Shown here piece after piece: positions 1-6,102 of a stretch of 10,536 bases of DNA. Each line of letters opens with the position of its first letter. Position 1 is the first letter of the stretch. The DNA is from Candidatus Omnitrophota bacterium (GTDB taxonomy: Bacteria; Omnitrophota; Gorgyraeia; JABMRG01): the NCBI GenBank assembly GCA_013202935.1, contig JABMRG010000020.1, forward strand, positions 1 to 10,536, written 5' to 3'. Both the position numbers and the translations under genes were made by a program. The notes beneath the pieces were generated by a model. It was given only the letters and a program-made list of their open reading frames with translations. It did not search any database and was not told the DNA's origin.

Positions 1-240
1 GGCCGCAAGTAAAACCAGGCTCTTATTCCAGACATAGCATGAGCCGGCAAATATATCAGGCGGCTCGGACTCGACCGCCTTCAAGAGATTCTCAGGGTAT
101 TTAAATATCCTGATATCACACTCGTTACCGTAGAGAGACTTTGCATAAGCAGCTACATAACCGCATCCCAGCGGAGTAAGGTCAGAAGATACAACGAGTG
201 TATTATATGTAAGATCCGCAAAATAGACTTTTCTTTTCAT
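1..240 (-). CDS. B12-binding-domain radical SAM protein, N-terminal fragment (cut by window edge)
   Basis: Eighty codons are open from an ATG at 238-240 to the left edge; the rest of the gene lies outside the window. The translation begins MKRKVYFADLTYNTLVVSSD, continues LTPLGCGYVAAYAKSLYG (about residues 21-38), and later reads PPDIFAGSCYVWN. The pattern of an opening beta strand, a 'PLG.GY.AAY.K' helix and a 'PDI.G.S.YVWN' strand is what N-terminal cobalamin-binding Rossmann domains of B12-dependent radical SAM proteins usually show. The CxxxCxxC iron-sulfur motif would lie further along and cannot be seen, so the radical SAM part is inferred from family habit. The gene starts 16 nt after the 628-aa glycan gene, in the same direction, with no clear Shine-Dalgarno, so it is probably co-transcribed with it. 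Such enzymes near glycan genes often modify sugars or lipids, but no substrate can be assigned here. Confidence 0.66.
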   Translation of the reverse strand, partial: MKRKVYFADLTYNTLVVSSDLTPLGCGYVAAYAKSLYGNECDIRIFKYPENLLKAVESEPPDIFAGSCYVWNKSLVLLAA

Positions 241-256
241 AGCTTATAATTTCTTA

Positions 257-2143
257 TCATAAAGAGTTTGTAATATAATCGGCTATCCTGTTTGTGGCAT
301 TTCCGTCATCGTTATAATTGATAGAAGATATATTGTGCTTAATCTTCTCTTTAACCTCTACCCTAAGGCCCTTTCTCTTATCAAGCAGTTTCTCTAATAT
401 ACTCCTGACATCATCAAAGGAGTTGGCATGAATGCTCAGGCCATACTCGTTAAAAGAGGCTATATCTACTTCTGTATCCGGATGGCTTATGGTTATTACA
501 GGAACACCACATATCATCGCTTCAACAAGCGCGGATGAGTGCGCCCCTATACAGGCATCTGTTATTTCAAGTAAGGCCTTCAGGTCCATGCTTCTGTCAA
601 CTATAAGGTTGCTATTTGGAAATTTATCTGTTTCTTTACTTATCAGATCAATTACTAAACGGTCTTTTGAATGAGGGCGTATTATAAAGAAACAATCCTG
701 CATGCTCTCGGCTATCTTGGCTATCTCCCTTACCTGCTGCTTGACATGAAAAAGGTTATGATGAAATGTGGGTATATACTGTCGGCTGGCCAGTTCGCTT
801 AATATAAACAATGCCAATTTTTCCTTCCCCCTTGCTACCTGATTCTTTAAGCTGTTAAGGTCCTCTCCAAAACCTTTCTTATAATAGCAATCATAGCGTG
901 AAGCACCTGTTACTACAATGCTATCAGGATCAGCACCTTTGGCCTTAAGCCACTCCTTTGTATATTCGCCATATGCCAGGAACTTATCTGCAATAAGAGG
1001 ATAAAAATCAAAGCTCGGCAGGTCATCTCTTAGGCCGCCTCTGCCTCCTATTGTCATGCCATGCTGTATTACAACTGTCCTGATACCTTTTTTTCTGCTT
1101 ACAGCTGTAACGAGCCTTTCAAAGTAGGCGCTATCATTTTCAACTACTACAATATCAGGCCTCTCCTGTCTCAGATAATTCTCTACAGATAGAATATCAT
1201 CCACAACAATATTCGGGATATAATCCTCAAGTATATATCTTATGCGTTCCCAGGCAATCGGTAATAGGTCTACTCCACTAAAATTAAAATATCCTTTTAA
1301 ATTTTCGCGGATCTGTTCAATATCAACAGAAAAATCTTTTTTTCTTGCCCGGTATCTCCTGTATCTCTGTAAATCCTCTACTCTTGTTTGAGCCTTTATG
1401 ATATCCGGGAATATCTTGGGGCTAAATCTTCTTTGAAGGTGAATCAGGTCAAAATCACCCTTAGAAGAGCCTATTTTATTCAATAGATCCTTTATATGAT
1501 TGAACCCTTCATAAAATACTATCTTTTTCTTAGGCTTGCCTTTTATGGCAGCCATTATAAAATTAAGAAAAGAATTTATATATGAGAATAATTCCCTTGT
1601 AATCTCTTTTGGTGACAACAAAAAGGAACCATCTCTTTTTGCGCGGTCTTTTGGCTCTATAGATTCAATAGTACTCTCCTGTGCCAGAAGCCTTACTATT
1701 CTCTCTATTGTAGCTGTATCTACACACGGACTCATGCCCTCATTTATGCCTGTAAAAAGATATATTGTATCAGGTTTTTCCTTTTCAATTATAGCTTTTA
1801 TAATGGAGGCGGTCTTTAAAAGGTCCATAAAATAATAGATCATGGACCGTTCAATCAGGAGCCCGGTAGATATACCATTATATATGGTAAAATCTCCCTT
1901 TGCAGTAGTATGCTTATACCAGCCCATGCCAAAGCCTTGAGCAGTTGACATTACTCTATCATGCATACCCTTATATTCATATTCATGGAAACTGGTAGAG
2001 TCTATACCTTCTTCCTTTAGCCATTCAAATGTGATGTCAGATAGAGATATAAGCTTCACACCCTTAATAGCTATCCTGTGAACAACCTTAAGGTTTCTCT
2101 GTAAAAGCCTGATATCATCTATAAAAATAAGTTCTTTGGCCAC
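257..2143 (-). CDS. GT-B-fold surface carbohydrate biosynthesis protein (CDP-glycerol/capsule transferase-like)
   Basis: This 628-residue soluble protein has a C-terminal half typical of GT-B transferases of the CDP-glycerol glycerophosphotransferase, capsule (KpsS-like) and UDP-GlcNAc 2-epimerase-like group. Visible motifs are VVIQHGM (357-363), KFLAYGEYTKEWL (387-399), GASRYD (413-418), IIRPHSKD (487-494) and a nucleotide-site segment with CIGAHSSALVEAMICGVPVI (531-550). A 'DGNATNRIADYI' tail (613-624) is common at the end of this fold. Residues 1 to about 320 have no motif I recognise, although KPDTIYLFTGINEG (123-136) looks like a Rossmann strand and loop. There is no signal peptide or membrane segment, so it probably acts in the cytoplasm or peripherally on the membrane, transferring a nucleotide-activated sugar or polyol phosphate to a surface glycan. 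The start is GTG; the first in-frame ATG is residue 60, and an AAGGA lies 7 nt before the GTG. It begins 25 nt after the HTH gene ends. Donor and acceptor are unknown. Confidence 0.74.
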   Translation of the reverse strand: MAKELIFIDDIRLLQRNLKVVHRIAIKGVKLISLSDITFEWLKEEGIDSTSFHEYEYKGMHDRVMSTAQGFGMGWYKHTTAKGDFTIYNGISTGLLIERSMIYYFMDLLKTASIIKAIIEKEKPDTIYLFTGINEGMSPCVDTATIERIVRLLAQESTIESIEPKDRAKRDGSFLLSPKEITRELFSYINSFLNFIMAAIKGKPKKKIVFYEGFNHIKDLLNKIGSSKGDFDLIHLQRRFSPKIFPDIIKAQTRVEDLQRYRRYRARKKDFSVDIEQIRENLKGYFNFSGVDLLPIAWERIRYILEDYIPNIVVDDILSVENYLRQERPDIVVVENDSAYFERLVTAVSRKKGIRTVVIQHGMTIGGRGGLRDDLPSFDFYPLIADKFLAYGEYTKEWLKAKGADPDSIVVTGASRYDCYYKKGFGEDLNSLKNQVARGKEKLALFILSELASRQYIPTFHHNLFHVKQQVREIAKIAESMQDCFFIIRPHSKDRLVIDLISKETDKFPNSNLIVDRSMDLKALLEITDACIGAHSSALVEAMICGVPVITISHPDTEVDIASFNEYGLSIHANSFDDVRSILEKLLDKRKGLRVEVKEKIKHNISSINYNDDGNATNRIADYITNSL

Positions 2144-2150
2144 AATTATA

Positions 2151-2155
2151 TCCTT
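2151..2155 (-). promoter_or_regulatory. Shine-Dalgarno AAGGA supporting the GTG start of the 628-aa gene
   Basis: AAGGA on the minus strand sits 7 nt upstream of the GTG at 2141-2143. The next in-frame ATG would remove 59 residues, including the first conserved-looking beta strand (ELIFIDD), so this site decides in favour of the GTG. Confidence 0.6.
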
Positions 2156-2168
2156 AATCCTCTATAGA

Positions 2169-2408
2169 TTATTTGTCTATGCCTTTGTGTGCCCAGTGCC
2201 TGGCCTTATTGTATGCCTTGCCTACTTCATCTTCAAGCTGTGGCGAAATAAGCCTCAGGAGTTCCTTGCCCATTATCCTGTATTGTTTTCCAACTTTGGC
2301 TGTCCTTATTACGCCACTCTTTATAAGGCGCATAGTTGTGCTCGGGCTGACCTTGAGTATCTCCTGAACTTCCTGTGTTGTATATACCTCATTTGCCTTA
2401 ACTTCCAT
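2169..2408 (-). CDS. Excisionase/MerR-like helix-turn-helix DNA-binding protein
   Basis: This 79-residue protein consists almost wholly of a single winged HTH of the excisionase type (HTH_17-like). The pattern YTTQEVQEILKVSPSTTMRL (residues 9-28) followed by IKSGVIRTAKVGKQYRI (29-45) and a final helix KELLRLI (48-54) fits the family consensus: 'eEaAelL.vs..Tv.rli..G.i...kvG...ri...el..fl'. The C-terminal 25 residues are charged, with His, Lys and Trp (KARHWAHKG). Small proteins of this type include phage Xis factors and many stand-alone chromosomal regulators; no integrase, att-like repeat or phage gene is visible here, so a local transcription regulator is the better reading. It is the first gene after a consensus promoter, has GGAGG 7 nt before the ATG, and heads a unit with the GT-B and radical SAM genes. 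Autoregulation through the nearby tandem repeats is my inference. Confidence 0.82.
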   Translation of the reverse strand: MEVKANEVYTTQEVQEILKVSPSTTMRLIKSGVIRTAKVGKQYRIMGKELLRLISPQLEDEVGKAYNKARHWAHKGIDK

Positions 2409-2415
2409 CTTTATG

Positions 2416-2420
2416 CCTCC
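2416..2420 (-). promoter_or_regulatory. Strong Shine-Dalgarno GGAGG of the HTH gene
   Basis: GGAGG lies 7 nt upstream of the ATG at 2406-2408. It is the strongest ribosome binding site in the window. The predicted transcript starts only about 10 nt before it, giving a short leader with no room for a riboswitch. Confidence 0.8.
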
Positions 2421-2435
2421 AATCTAATTTGCAAT

Positions 2436-2464
2436 ATTATACAATATAAGTATATATATGTCAA
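2436..2464 (-). promoter_or_regulatory. Perfect-consensus sigma70-type promoter for the HTH gene and downstream genes
   Basis: On the minus strand a TTGACA (-35, positions 2464 to 2459) is separated by exactly 17 bp from a TATAAT (-10, positions 2441 to 2436). All twelve positions match consensus with the ideal spacer. Transcription would start near 2429, giving a leader of about 20 nt before the HTH start codon. The spacer is made almost entirely of A and T. A promoter this strong in front of a repressor-sized HTH gene usually needs a repressor to hold it down, which fits autoregulation, though this is inference. Confidence 0.85.
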
Positions 2465-2473
2465 TAGCTTTCT

Positions 2474-2503
2474 TTAATAGTCAGTAGTAGTCATTAATAG
2501 TCA
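2474..2503 (-). repeat. Three tandem 10-bp direct repeats, operator-like, just upstream of the promoter
   Basis: Read on the minus strand the units are TGACTATTAA, TGACTACTAC and TGACTATTAA, with the first and third identical and the middle differing at three positions. The 10-bp period places each unit on the same face of the helix. The array ends 9 bp upstream of the -35 box, about -45 to -74 from the predicted start. The TGAC inside the -35 hexamer (starting at 2463) lies a further 20 bp from the last unit, so it keeps the same phase. Excisionase-type HTH proteins are known to bind short direct repeats, so the adjacent 79-aa protein is the natural candidate ligand; that link is inferred. 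Confidence 0.62.
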
Positions 2504-2603
2504 GGCAGGGTATCAATAATAGTTCTTGGTTTCTATATATTTCTGTATCGCCTTAGCAGTAACCTTATACTCCTCCTTGTCAAGATTGCTATTCTCTTCT
2601 TAG

Positions 2604-4379
2604 TTATAGCTTGTAGAGCCTGTAGTCTACTCTCTCATCTGTTTGGATTTTACTGGATACCTTATAGACCGGGACTTTGTCTTTTATAAACGGTTCTATG
2701 CCCTTGCAATCAGAGTTGCTGCTGCATAAAAAATATACGGGTATCTTATCCCTTCTCAATTTATATATATAATCAGACAGATTCTTTCCATAGAATCTAT
2801 ATAGCATCTTGTAAGCAATAACTTTTCTGTCAAAGTAATAGAGTCTCGGTTCAGCTGCTATAAGTACACTGTTTGATGGAAGGTTCTTATTTACAAACTT
2901 AGCTATCGCGTATGTCCTCTCATTCTGTAGGAGATATTCCTCTTCTGTCATTGCGGTAAGCTGAAGCTTTATTGCATCTCTATTATAATAGATACACAAA
3001 GATAGGTTAAAGAGTATGCATAGGCATAATAGTAACTTTAGAATCGATAACCTGTATTTTTCAGTCGCCTTGTAGAAGCCTATGGCTATAAAGATATAGA
3101 TAAGGGCATAATTGACAAAGGCAAATCTTATGGTAGGGGTGACACAATACCATGCAACTGTATAGACTGCTAAGAATATTAGGAGAGGCCGCAGAACCTT
3201 ATCTTTAAAATTTAGAAAGAATAGAACCGGTAAGAACGCTAAGAATATAACACCTATCTGTTCTCCGCCAAAGTTATCGATATTCATAACAATATCCCAG
3301 GGCAGTCTTAAGAATTCAACTACACCCCTGCTGCTTGCATAGACATACTTACTGATATCAACCTCCCAGCCACTCTTGAATATACTATATAAGAACGGAT
3401 AGACAGGATTGCCAAGCACTACATAGGAACGTATATACCAGATACAAGAAACTAAAAGAGCAGATACGCAGAGAATAGAAAGATTGCCGGCTGAGACCCT
3501 AAGGGATCTCTTTTTTCCAATAGATGCATAAAGAATAACGCTTACTGATGCCATTAATGCCATAATACCCAGGATCTTTATAGAGAATATAAGGCCTATA
3601 AAGATACCTGATAGCAGAAGCAGCCTCATTCTTTCCTTTTGGAGCCAGAGCAGTAAACAATATAGGCCGGAAAACGAGTAGAAACAGGTGGCAAGATCCG
3701 TATAAGCATACGTTGATTGCATAAATATGCCAGGAGCTGAATAAAAGAGCGTCGCAGCAAGTAATGCATACTTCTTTGAGAAAAACCTGCTCGTAAACGA
3801 GAATACTGCCAGCGCCGTTAAAACTCCAAATATAAGGTGGAGCATCTTGGCAACTGCTGCGCTCTTTAAGATCAGCCCCAGTGTAAATAGCATCTCCATA
3901 AGATACGGCCACATAGACTCTCTTGTAAAAGGAATATAGCCTATTCTATGCTCCTGAATAAAGATTTTGGGATGCTGAAAATGGTATGCAAGGGTATCAT
4001 TTCCTATGGCAGGAGCCATGGCACCAAAAATAGATATAATAAAAATAGATGAGATTACGGCCAGAAGAAACTTCTCAAAGCTGCTGAGAGCGGTAATTGT
4101 CTTTATAATATCCTTTATTCTGAATGAAGAGATAAACCTGTAGATACCAGGCATAGCTACTATTCCAGATATAAGAAGCATAATTACAATATATTTTAGA
4201 TAGAGAAGACCCGCGCTCCCTATCGCATAGACCATATATCCTAAAAGAGCCAATCCTATCCCTACTGCGAATGGAAATTCCTCCCAGGGAGTGCTCTTTT
4301 CCATAAATAGCCCAAGGAGCAATCTTCCCAGCCCATAGGCTATTAATGTAATAATTATAAACCAAAGGAGGCTTATCAT
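2604..4379 (-). CDS. GT-C-type integral membrane glycosyltransferase-like protein (591 aa)
   Basis: This 591-residue protein has about ten or more hydrophobic segments through residue 460, then a soluble C-terminal part (about 465-591). Family-like motifs are GNDTLAYHFQHPKIF in the first long loop (126-140), where an acidic residue sits at the GT-C catalytic position; YTDLATCFYSF (226-236); SIKILG (266-271); WYIRSYVVLGNPVYPFLY (314-331); and TPTIRFA (414-420). The 'D.LAYH...PK' and 'GNPVYPF' signatures recur in bacterial GT39/RgtA-D-like proteins that use polyprenyl-phosphate sugars on the periplasmic face. The first loop has ND rather than the usual DE pair, so it belongs to a divergent branch. 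The C-terminal part includes YAIAKFVNKNLPSNSVLIAA, a Rossmann-like strand often attached to these enzymes. It overlaps the small upstream ORF by ATGA and has no good Shine-Dalgarno of its own, so translation probably depends on coupling. It is the last gene of the right-hand operon. Sugar and acceptor are unknown. Confidence 0.78.
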   Translation of the reverse strand: MISLLWFIIITLIAYGLGRLLLGLFMEKSTPWEEFPFAVGIGLALLGYMVYAIGSAGLLYLKYIVIMLLISGIVAMPGIYRFISSFRIKDIIKTITALSSFEKFLLAVISSIFIISIFGAMAPAIGNDTLAYHFQHPKIFIQEHRIGYIPFTRESMWPYLMEMLFTLGLILKSAAVAKMLHLIFGVLTALAVFSFTSRFFSKKYALLAATLFYSAPGIFMQSTYAYTDLATCFYSFSGLYCLLLWLQKERMRLLLLSGIFIGLIFSIKILGIMALMASVSVILYASIGKKRSLRVSAGNLSILCVSALLVSCIWYIRSYVVLGNPVYPFLYSIFKSGWEVDISKYVYASSRGVVEFLRLPWDIVMNIDNFGGEQIGVIFLAFLPVLFFLNFKDKVLRPLLIFLAVYTVAWYCVTPTIRFAFVNYALIYIFIAIGFYKATEKYRLSILKLLLCLCILFNLSLCIYYNRDAIKLQLTAMTEEEYLLQNERTYAIAKFVNKNLPSNSVLIAAEPRLYYFDRKVIAYKMLYRFYGKNLSDYIYKLRRDKIPVYFLCSSNSDCKGIEPFIKDKVPVYKVSSKIQTDERVDYRLYKL

Positions 4380-4483
4380 CTGCTTATAAACTCAATCACT
4401 CTCGGTATTATAAATGACCTACAATAGACCGCTATAATAAAGAGGGCCCACACAGTTATCAGTATAGGAATTATCTTCTTCAT
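4376..4483 (-). CDS. 35-aa single-span membrane peptide between two glycosyltransferase genes
   Basis: A 36-codon frame runs from an ATG at 4481-4483 to a TGA at 4376-4378. Its start overlaps the stop of the 539-aa gene (ATGA) and its stop overlaps the start of the 591-aa gene (ATGA). An AGGGA lies 6 nt before the start. The peptide begins MKKIIPILITVWALFIIAVY, one hydrophobic span after two lysines, followed by a short basic tail (CRSFIIPRV onward) ending in Arg. No family is recognised. Its first 18 nt match the first 18 nt of the 539-aa gene at 17 positions, so it may have arisen from a copy of that gene's start. It could be a small subunit of a neighbouring GT-C enzyme, a leader that couples translation into the poorly initiated 591-aa gene, or a remnant of a deleted gene. 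The two exact overlaps and the Shine-Dalgarno favour real translation. Confidence 0.6.
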   Translation of the reverse strand: MKKIIPILITVWALFIIAVYCRSFIIPRVIEFISR

Positions 4484-6099
4484 CTTTTATCCCTAAAATC
4501 GTATATAAATATAGATTTTCCAGCCTTTGCAGTAGGCTCGTGCTCTTTTGACCATGTTACACTATCAGGGCTTATAGCATATACTCTGTTTCCTGGCCTT
4601 TTTAGTTCATTCTGCTTAATAGGCCTCGACTTTATGCCATAAACTGAAGGCCTGTCTTCACAAAGGCTATAATTGAGCACAACCTCATCTATTTCTTCTC
4701 TCTTCATATAATCAGAGAGGGCTGGTAGGTCCTGGCCCCATCCAAAATTAGAATCCCTGAGGATTTTCCATCCATTATCAGGGCCTCCTGCAAACTCGTT
4801 AAAATAACTTAGATAATCCGGCTGTATACTAAGAAAGGCGATTATATACCATATACATAATACAGGTATAATAACCTTAATAATCCTATGCCGTAGGAGG
4901 CATAGGCTTCTTGCTGCTATTATAAATACAAAGGGATATACAGGAAGTATATGCCGTAATCCTATCTGTATATTGCTAAATAAGGCTGTAAAAAAGAAGG
5001 CTGCAGGTGGTAGAATTAAAAAATATTCATCAGCAGTAAGTCTCTTTTTAATCAACACAAAGATACCCATTATTAACAAAGCAATAAGTGGTATAGGTGT
5101 CTTTATTAAGAAGGCTACTATAAAATAGAGGATATTGCCTTTGCCAGAATGGGTTCCCCAGAAATATGTCCCATGCCCTATCTGGCTGTGCCTTATTACT
5201 CCTAAGACACCTAATATATGCTCACCAAGAGGTACCGGCACTTTTAAAAGAAAGTGATTAACTCTTTCTTTGATACTATCATTCCACACAGGTAGTAATG
5301 TTTCCAGTTTTGAGTCTATAAGCTCTATCTTCTCTTCTTGCCGCATCGCGTCTTCCAGGAGAGGCTCAGTATTAAAACCGTATCCAGCCCACAACATCAG
5401 AATCGATATAAGAAAGATTAAGAGTGTAGCCTTTAGAGAGAGCTTTCTTCTTAAGAAGACAAAAAGTATAAGAAAGATCGGGTATAATATTAATGCAGAA
5501 TATTTTGTAAGCTGCGCAAGGCCTAAACATATGCCTGCAATTATAAGATTCGGCCTATTGGGGTTCTTATAAAAACGCCAGAAGGCATAGATGCTCAATA
5601 AAATAAAGAAACTTACTGCCATATCTGCTGTTGCAAGGCGTGTGTGGGCAAGGATATTCGGAGAGAGTATATACAAGAAAAGAGCGAATAAGGCTGTTTT
5701 TAGCCCATACAATTTATTTGACCATATAAAGATCAATAACCCGCACAAGAGGCCTATCAGCACTATCATAAGACGGCTAAAAAGGAGCATCTGTTTTGAT
5801 TGGTTGTTATACTTGAAAAAGAAGTCCCTTGCAAACTCAGCCCTATCTTCTACCCTCCAAATACTTCTATCATCAGGGAGATTTAAGCGCATAAATAACT
5901 TAAGGGGAGCTGCTATGATATACCTTGCCAGGGGTGGAGAATCTGTGGCCATCTTAAAATCTCCCTTCGTAAGAAGGATATATCCTGAGGGTATATGGTG
6001 GCAGATCTCATCTGCTGTGCCGGATTTACGTAACATGCTTGAGACTGCAAGAGAAGCAAATATAGAGAGTAATAATATAAGAGGAATTATCTTTTTCAT
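4480..6099 (-). CDS. GT39/PMT_2-family lipid-carrier-dependent glycosyltransferase (539 aa)
   Basis: This is a classic bacterial GT-C protein of the ArnT/PMT_2 type. After an N-terminal span (residues 4-22), the first external loop carries TADEICHH (28-35), with the Asp-Glu pair expected at the catalytic site, and DSPPLARYI (53-61). LAHTRLATADM (150-160), LTKYSAL (197-203), HSGKGNILYFIVAFLIKTPI (317-336) and IQIGLRHILPVYPF (377-390) follow as in relatives. The segment PDYLSYFNEFAGGPDNGW (427-444) running into DSNFGWGQDLPAL (449-461) is a hallmark of this subfamily. The C-terminal 80 residues are soluble. The likely role is transfer of a sugar from a polyprenyl-phosphate donor to an envelope glycan, lipid or protein on the outer face of the cytoplasmic membrane. 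It starts 3 nt after the YfhO-like gene with only a weak Shine-Dalgarno and ends in an ATGA overlap with the 35-aa ORF. The substrate cannot be assigned. Confidence 0.87.
   Translation of the reverse strand: MKKIIPLILLLSIFASLAVSSMLRKSGTADEICHHIPSGYILLTKGDFKMATDSPPLARYIIAAPLKLFMRLNLPDDRSIWRVEDRAEFARDFFFKYNNQSKQMLLFSRLMIVLIGLLCGLLIFIWSNKLYGLKTALFALFLYILSPNILAHTRLATADMAVSFFILLSIYAFWRFYKNPNRPNLIIAGICLGLAQLTKYSALILYPIFLILFVFLRRKLSLKATLLIFLISILMLWAGYGFNTEPLLEDAMRQEEKIELIDSKLETLLPVWNDSIKERVNHFLLKVPVPLGEHILGVLGVIRHSQIGHGTYFWGTHSGKGNILYFIVAFLIKTPIPLIALLIMGIFVLIKKRLTADEYFLILPPAAFFFTALFSNIQIGLRHILPVYPFVFIIAARSLCLLRHRIIKVIIPVLCIWYIIAFLSIQPDYLSYFNEFAGGPDNGWKILRDSNFGWGQDLPALSDYMKREEIDEVVLNYSLCEDRPSVYGIKSRPIKQNELKRPGNRVYAISPDSVTWSKEHEPTAKAGKSIFIYDFRDKR
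4490..4494 (-). promoter_or_regulatory. Shine-Dalgarno AGGGA of the 35-aa ORF
   Basis: AGGGA sits 6 nt before the ATG at 4481-4483, inside the last codons of the 539-aa gene. The 591-aa gene downstream lacks a comparable site, so this may be the entry point for ribosomes serving both. Confidence 0.5.
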
Positions 6100-6102
6100 C
6101 TT

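Larger units (their letters stand above)
2409..2603. other. Intergenic region between the two minus-strand transcription units
   Basis: This 195-bp gap separates the 591-aa membrane protein gene from the HTH gene. Besides the promoter and the tandem repeats, its right half (2599 down to 2513, minus strand) holds a 28-codon open stretch. The translation, containing LDKEEYKVTAKAIQKYIETK, is lysine-rich and protein-like but has no ATG, GTG or TTG start. It could be the tail of a decayed gene or chance. A second stop (2600-2602) follows the stop of the 591-aa gene in the next frame. I see no hairpin with a T-tract, so termination of the right-hand operon here is not demonstrated and read-through into the left block is possible. 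Confidence 0.55.

Noticed and set aside
2136..2477. Plus-strand open frame of 113 codons across the HTH gene and promoter
   Set aside because: It is antisense to the HTH gene, which has a family match, strong ribosome site and promoter. The Cys- and Leu-rich translation looks like a shadow.
2474..2503. Tandem repeats as a CRISPR array
   Set aside because: The units are 10 bp and contiguous, without spacers; no cas gene is near.
2578..2583. Second TTGACA hexamer on the minus strand
   Set aside because: No acceptable -10 hexamer lies 16-18 bp downstream, so it is probably chance.
2504..2603. Possible terminator after the 591-aa gene
   Set aside because: Only a weak, interrupted stem (around AGCAATCTT and AAGGTTACTGCT) could be drawn and there is no T-tract after it.
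3499..3912. Minus-strand open frame of 137 codons in an alternative frame of the 591-aa gene
   Set aside because: It is fully inside the GT-C coding sequence and has no recognisable domain; the same applies to the 96-codon frame at 4075-4365.
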